DNA of 64,000 nt. It comes from Astrocystis sublimbata (lineage: Eukaryota; Ascomycota; Sordariomycetes; Xylariales; Xylariaceae). Location of the stretch: NCBI GenBank assembly GCA_022453515.1, contig JAJNNY010000034.1, positions 186,001 to 250,000 of the forward strand. The letters are read 5' to 3'. Shown piece after piece: positions 60,230 through 64,000 of the stretch. A program made the translations under genes and the position numbers. The notes below the pieces were generated by a model. The model was not told the DNA's origin. It made no database searches and saw only the letters and a list, made by a program, of their open reading frames with translations. Each line of letters starts with the position of its first letter. The first letter of the stretch is position 1.

Positions 60230-61459
60230 TTAAGGAATCGGTCTTCCTAGCCATGGATCTCTCTTCAGTTCCCCAGCTGTTGCCCGATCATCTGGGATCC
60301 AACAAAGCATTCTCCTCATAAATTTGAAAAAGGCATCAGCCTCCTCCTTCGGGACACATTCGGGCAACTCGTTCTCCCAAATCCTGGCATGGGGCACCAA
60401 GTCATTGCTTATGAAAGTACCTGTGCATCGTCAAGTTAGAACGGAGCATATGGATTGAGAATGGGGTCTGGACATACCATCATCGGTAAAGAATGGGCCA
60501 CCGAAAAAGCCGGCAGCGTTTGTGCAGATCTCGCCTTTTGGATTCTTCACCTGTGGGCCCCAACTCGCTGTCCGCATAATTTTCTCCCGCTTGATGAGTT
60601 CGGGTGGCACGGGGCCAAGAATTGCGATCATGCCTGCCAAGTGTTCTACTGCAGAATATGATTTCGGATCGCTGTGTTTGAATAGTGTTCGATCCGTCAA
60701 AAGTTCCCATATCTACAGCTGCTCAGTATTCAACTTACAGCACTCTCTTGGAGACCAGTTCCTGCTTACCAAGATGCCGAAACTCCACATGTCAGCACTG
60801 TACGACCATCCAACCCCAAGAAGGACTTCTGGAGCGTGGCAGGCGTGGGCCCCTATTGGATGCAGAAACAGCCCTCGATTGCTGTCCCGACGATGCCACT
60901 TCCTCGGTGTTTAGAGCTCAGAGATAACACATGGGCAGTCACATCCAATTCTTGCATCTGATCTTCCTCACTCGCGTAATTGCAGTTGCAGATTTTTATA
61001 GCGACATATCTGTTCGGGCTTCTAAAAAGGACGAGTCAGTTAGGGGAAAGCGCAGGAGGCAGACATGCATGTTGGTGCGAAGTTCTTGGAAAACAATTAC
61101 CCGCCAATCCCTTGTGCGAGCCATACGGTAGATGATGAACCCCAACCGATTTTGACCTTCAATTCGTACTGATTATTCAACACATCTCCAGGATTCGCAG
61201 GGTAGTAGTGCTCCGGCTTGTAACGTGGGAGCTGCTCTTCATCGACTAAAACATCCAAGGGAATCACTTCGGGCGCCTGTGATGCTTGCGAAGCCAAAAA
61301 GTAACGTTGTTGGCGGTCGAAGGCTGACCAAATTGGCGTAGCTGTGACTCTGGGCGGACATATAAGAGTGGCAGCTATATGATGACGAAAATGGCCATAA
61401 CCAGCAGCTAGCCGCTGAATGGGAAAGCGGATCGAAAGGAGTCTCATCATGACAGACAT
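60230..61459 (-). pseudogene. SRPK-like protein kinase lacking its catalytic core
   Basis: The N-terminal exon (61101-61459) has the fungal SRPK-type entry (LPRYKPEHYYPANPGDVLNN, then the glycine loop KIGWGSSSTVWLAQ). After a GTAATT..TTAG intron, the frame from 61021 gives the ATP-binding lysine (RYVAIKIC) and SSKHRGSGIVGTAIEG, then stops at 60853-60855. Immediately downstream, in another frame, comes the activation-segment end HAPEVLLGVGWSYSADMWSFGIL, then two further spliceable exons (ending 60478, and 60230-60420) with the C-lobe and the terminal RDPWLGRPIP. The whole central part, including HRD and DFG, is missing between about 60915 and 60850. The upstream MSVMMRLLS leader looks mitochondrial or random. 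Splice sites are otherwise intact. I read this as an internal deletion, so no active kinase is expected. Confidence 0.75.
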
Positions 61460-61966
61460 TCATGTTTTGATTCGGAAAAGTAATAATCATGCCACTGTAA
61501 ACGTTCAAAGATCGTGACGCGAAGCTAAGTATCTTCATGTACGTGAACCAACAGAGCGTTAGGTGGGGTTCTTCCTTAAGGGGCTGTGGATGCATGTGCT
61601 ACGTGTGCTGCAGGTCCTGCAGCTTGTGTAATTCAACTGCCAATCAAGATTGCGCTACGAATTATGTCTAATTAGAGGTAAAAAAACCACTGGGTAATTC
61701 ATTTCGTTTAGATCACAGCATCAGTAGTGTGAAATCGTTTCGCTATACCAGAAGGCCCTCTATGTCATTGTTTTAGTACAATTAGTTGCCTGTTACTTAC
61801 ATGTTTCGTCCTACAAGAAAGGTACTCACGCGTAGCGAAAACAGCCCATGGAATTGTTATATATAGACGCAATATCGACATTTAACCTTGCCTCATCCCG
61901 CTCATCTAGCAATCTCCTAATCGTACGCCGCCAGCAGACTTCAATTGATCTACATGTGACACGTAA
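61460..61966. other. Spacer
   Basis: Spacer between the kinase relic start and the stop of the right-edge membrane protein. It is AT-rich and holds no gene. Confidence 0.5.
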
Positions 61967-64000
61967 TTACTGCTCGACCTTCTTCGAATCTGCCAGGACT
62001 TTGGCTATTTTTCGCGTGATGACTCCTTTCCCGCCGAGGGCAAGTCGCATCGTGTCAGTTGAGCTATCACTTACAATGGGCACCGTCTCGGCAGCATCGG
62101 CGGCAGCAGCAGTGTTATCCGCGGTATCCTCCCGCACTTCAGAATCAGCATCGCCTCCTTCTTCGATATCATCATCATCCCTATCGGCCCTACCGCCTTG
62201 TACACCAATCAGGGCATCAGTATTAAGAAGCTTGGCCACGTTAGTTTCTCTGACATCACCGATTGTCGGCATAACACCAACGGCCTGGCCAATCCTCGCC
62301 ATCTCAAGAGCGTCAAGCGTCGATGCCCACGTTGGCACAGAGTATATCAAACGCATGACGATACACAGCCCGAGGATCTGAAGCAAGATGAGCAGGGTGA
62401 TGATAACGAGGGCAGGCAGGCTGATGCTCGGGCGGTTGAGTGTTATACCCGAGCCGAAGTAGATCTCGCGACGCGCAAAGGGACCTTCACCCGACGCCGT
62501 CTTGACCAGCATGGCGCGGTTGGCGTAGTACATGCTCATTATAAGGGCATATTCGGCCTGAGCCGTGTCGTTGAATAGCTGCATGGAGCCAATGAGCATC
62601 TGGCTGAGGGGGAAGATGAAGTCGAGGGAACTATCACCCTCATCATTAATGTTGGCGGCATCCGAGCAGTATCCATACGCGTTGGGTGTTGTCAGGCCGA
62701 TGGCCGGCGTAAAGGGGAACCGCGAATGCTCGCATACGGAGAGGAACTGCTGGTATGACGTCAGATTCGTCGAGTTGGGGTCATCCGCGAGTTGATTCAC
62801 GAAAGAGTAGTTGCCGAATAGTACTTGTGCCGAAACCATTAGGGGCCCGGGTACAGAATCTCGGCTGTCTCTTGAGTTCCAATTGGTAAAAGGTGATACT
62901 AGGGGCTTGTAAAATTCCAGTGGGCTAGTATCATCGGTTATCGACGAAGAGTCTCTATGATTTACACGATGTGTAAGCCTGTGAACTTTACACTCGATCT
63001 TCCATCGGGGCCACAACAACAAAGAGAACTCACTCCTCAGTAGGCCTCGCATGATTTTGATCTATACCTCGGAAATCATTGGTTTCGTGAGCAATATATT
63101 CGGGACTGGGCCACTTGTCTAGAAGTTGCCCATATGCGAACTTATTCTGCACGTTTCCGAGCTCGAAATAGCCTCGAGAAGTCGACGCTGTACAGTGTGT
63201 CGTGAAGTTGTAAGAGTCTATGTCGGGGATGTCCAGGTCTGGGAAAACCTGTAGGTCAAGATAGAGATCTTCGGTAATGTCTTGCCGATTTCGGCTCGGC
63301 GTGAAGGGAAACGCGCTCATGTTGCCCGGTGCGCAGACCCTGAGCTCCACTAGCTGTCGCTTGACGTGTGTCTTGAAGGGTTTTCCACCAGGACATGGAG
63401 AAGGGAAATCAGAGTGCAGGATGAGTTCGCAATGCACACTTGAGTTGAGACGTATGGCATGCTCGCGGAGAACCCCTGTGTTAGTCCCATTCATCAAGGC
63501 CGTCACGAAGAATCCGTCAGGGTTGTTGCCATTGCTGGGTATATAGGCGAAAAGCATGCCTCTGTCTAAAGGGTTGTAGATACCGTCTATAAATGCATTA
63601 GGGTCTGGGTTGTTGGACCACAAGTTGGGTTGGGTCTCAAGATCTGAGGTTGTAGCGAGTTGGTCCACGACCTCTTGTAGAACAATATCGGGCTGGAGAT
63701 AGGGCATGTCTGCTGGTTCGGGGTCATGACCAACGACCGGCGGCCCAAAGGAGTCGCAGGGTTTGACTGGGATGTCATGACAAGTCGTAACCGCGACGGG
63801 ATCGATCGAGACAAGCAGCGAGGTGAGTGGTTGCAATACAGCACCTTCGGGTCGTCAGCAGACAGGTATCGCAAATACTCACTAGTGACATTGGGAAGCC
63901 CGAAATTACCTATAGCAACGAGAAAGGCAGCCCGCCACAAGAATCTGCTGCTATGGTGTTGTTTATTTGGGCCGAAAAGCAGCAACACATCCGTCCACCC
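61967..64000 (-). CDS. Fungal membrane protein with ectodomain, partial (5' end beyond window)
   Basis: Three exons are visible on the minus strand: 63883-64000 (cut by the window edge), 63034-63844 and 61967-62954. They are joined in phase by GTGAGT donors. At least 638 residues are present. The first exon ends in a hydrophobic helix (AAFLVAIGNFGLPNVT), followed by a long extracytoplasmic segment with Cys and N-glycosylation sequons (NGTN, NMS, NSS). A second membrane helix near the end (LPALVIITLLILLQILGLCIVM) leads to a cytosolic tail with an acidic, Ala-rich stretch (DRDDDDIEEGGDADSE). The topology resembles many uncharacterised Sordariomycete membrane proteins. It is not the same family as the gene at 15.5-17.9 kb. 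Function is unknown. Confidence 0.82.

Overview
The window is nuclear DNA of a filamentous ascomycete (Pezizomycotina). Genes are interrupted by short GT..AG introns, usually 50-90 bases, with CTAAC/CTGAC-type branch sites. The gene set is fungal: a PKS-NRPS hybrid cluster, a HET-ankyrin gene, Zn2Cys6 regulator, P450 and ELP3. I cannot fix genus or species. No tRNA, rRNA, CRISPR array or intact transposon was recognised. Exon models were built by hand from splice signals and reading-frame continuity.

Left flank (1-11 kb): an ARMT1-like DUF89 gene (2714-4895, +), a promethin/LDO-like lipid-droplet membrane protein (5743-6627, -), and a small Ser/Thr-rich protein (9754-10053, +). Long gene-free spacers separate them, one holding a MITE-like inverted-repeat element near 7.2-7.4 kb.

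Accessory block (11-40 kb): a secreted cysteine-rich protein (11249-11969, -) is followed by a gene-poor stretch with a palindromic repeat and a gene relic. A membrane protein with an in-frame TAG comes next (15480-17910, -). Then comes a compact secondary-metabolite cluster. It has a trans-acting enoyl reductase (19481-20639, -), a divergent P450 (21522-23333, +), a Zn2Cys6 activator candidate (24415-25792, +) and a nine-exon PKS-NRPS of about 4053 residues (26684-39582, +). The PKS-NRPS domain order is KS-AT-DH-MT-(no obvious ER)-KR-ACP-C-A-T-R. The enoyl reductase is expected to supply the missing ER activity, the P450 to tailor the product, and the C6 protein to switch the cluster on. The product cannot be named from sequence.

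Right flank (40-64 kb): a UBC1/E2-25K-like E2 with C-terminal UBA (40507-41364, -), a HET-ankyrin gene broken by a 4-base duplication (42866-45911, +), ELP3 (46495-48246, +), a mitochondrial-type conserved protein (49087-51084, -) and a nine-exon amidase with an unresolved 5' end (51733-53759, -). About 5 kb without convincing genes follows. After that come a Pro/Gly-rich RGG protein (58966-59749, +), an SRPK-like kinase relic lacking its catalytic core (60230-61459, -) and a membrane protein running off the right edge (61967-64000, -).

Housekeeping-type genes (ARMT1, promethin, UBC1, ELP3) therefore bracket an accessory region that combines a biosynthetic cluster with several decaying genes.
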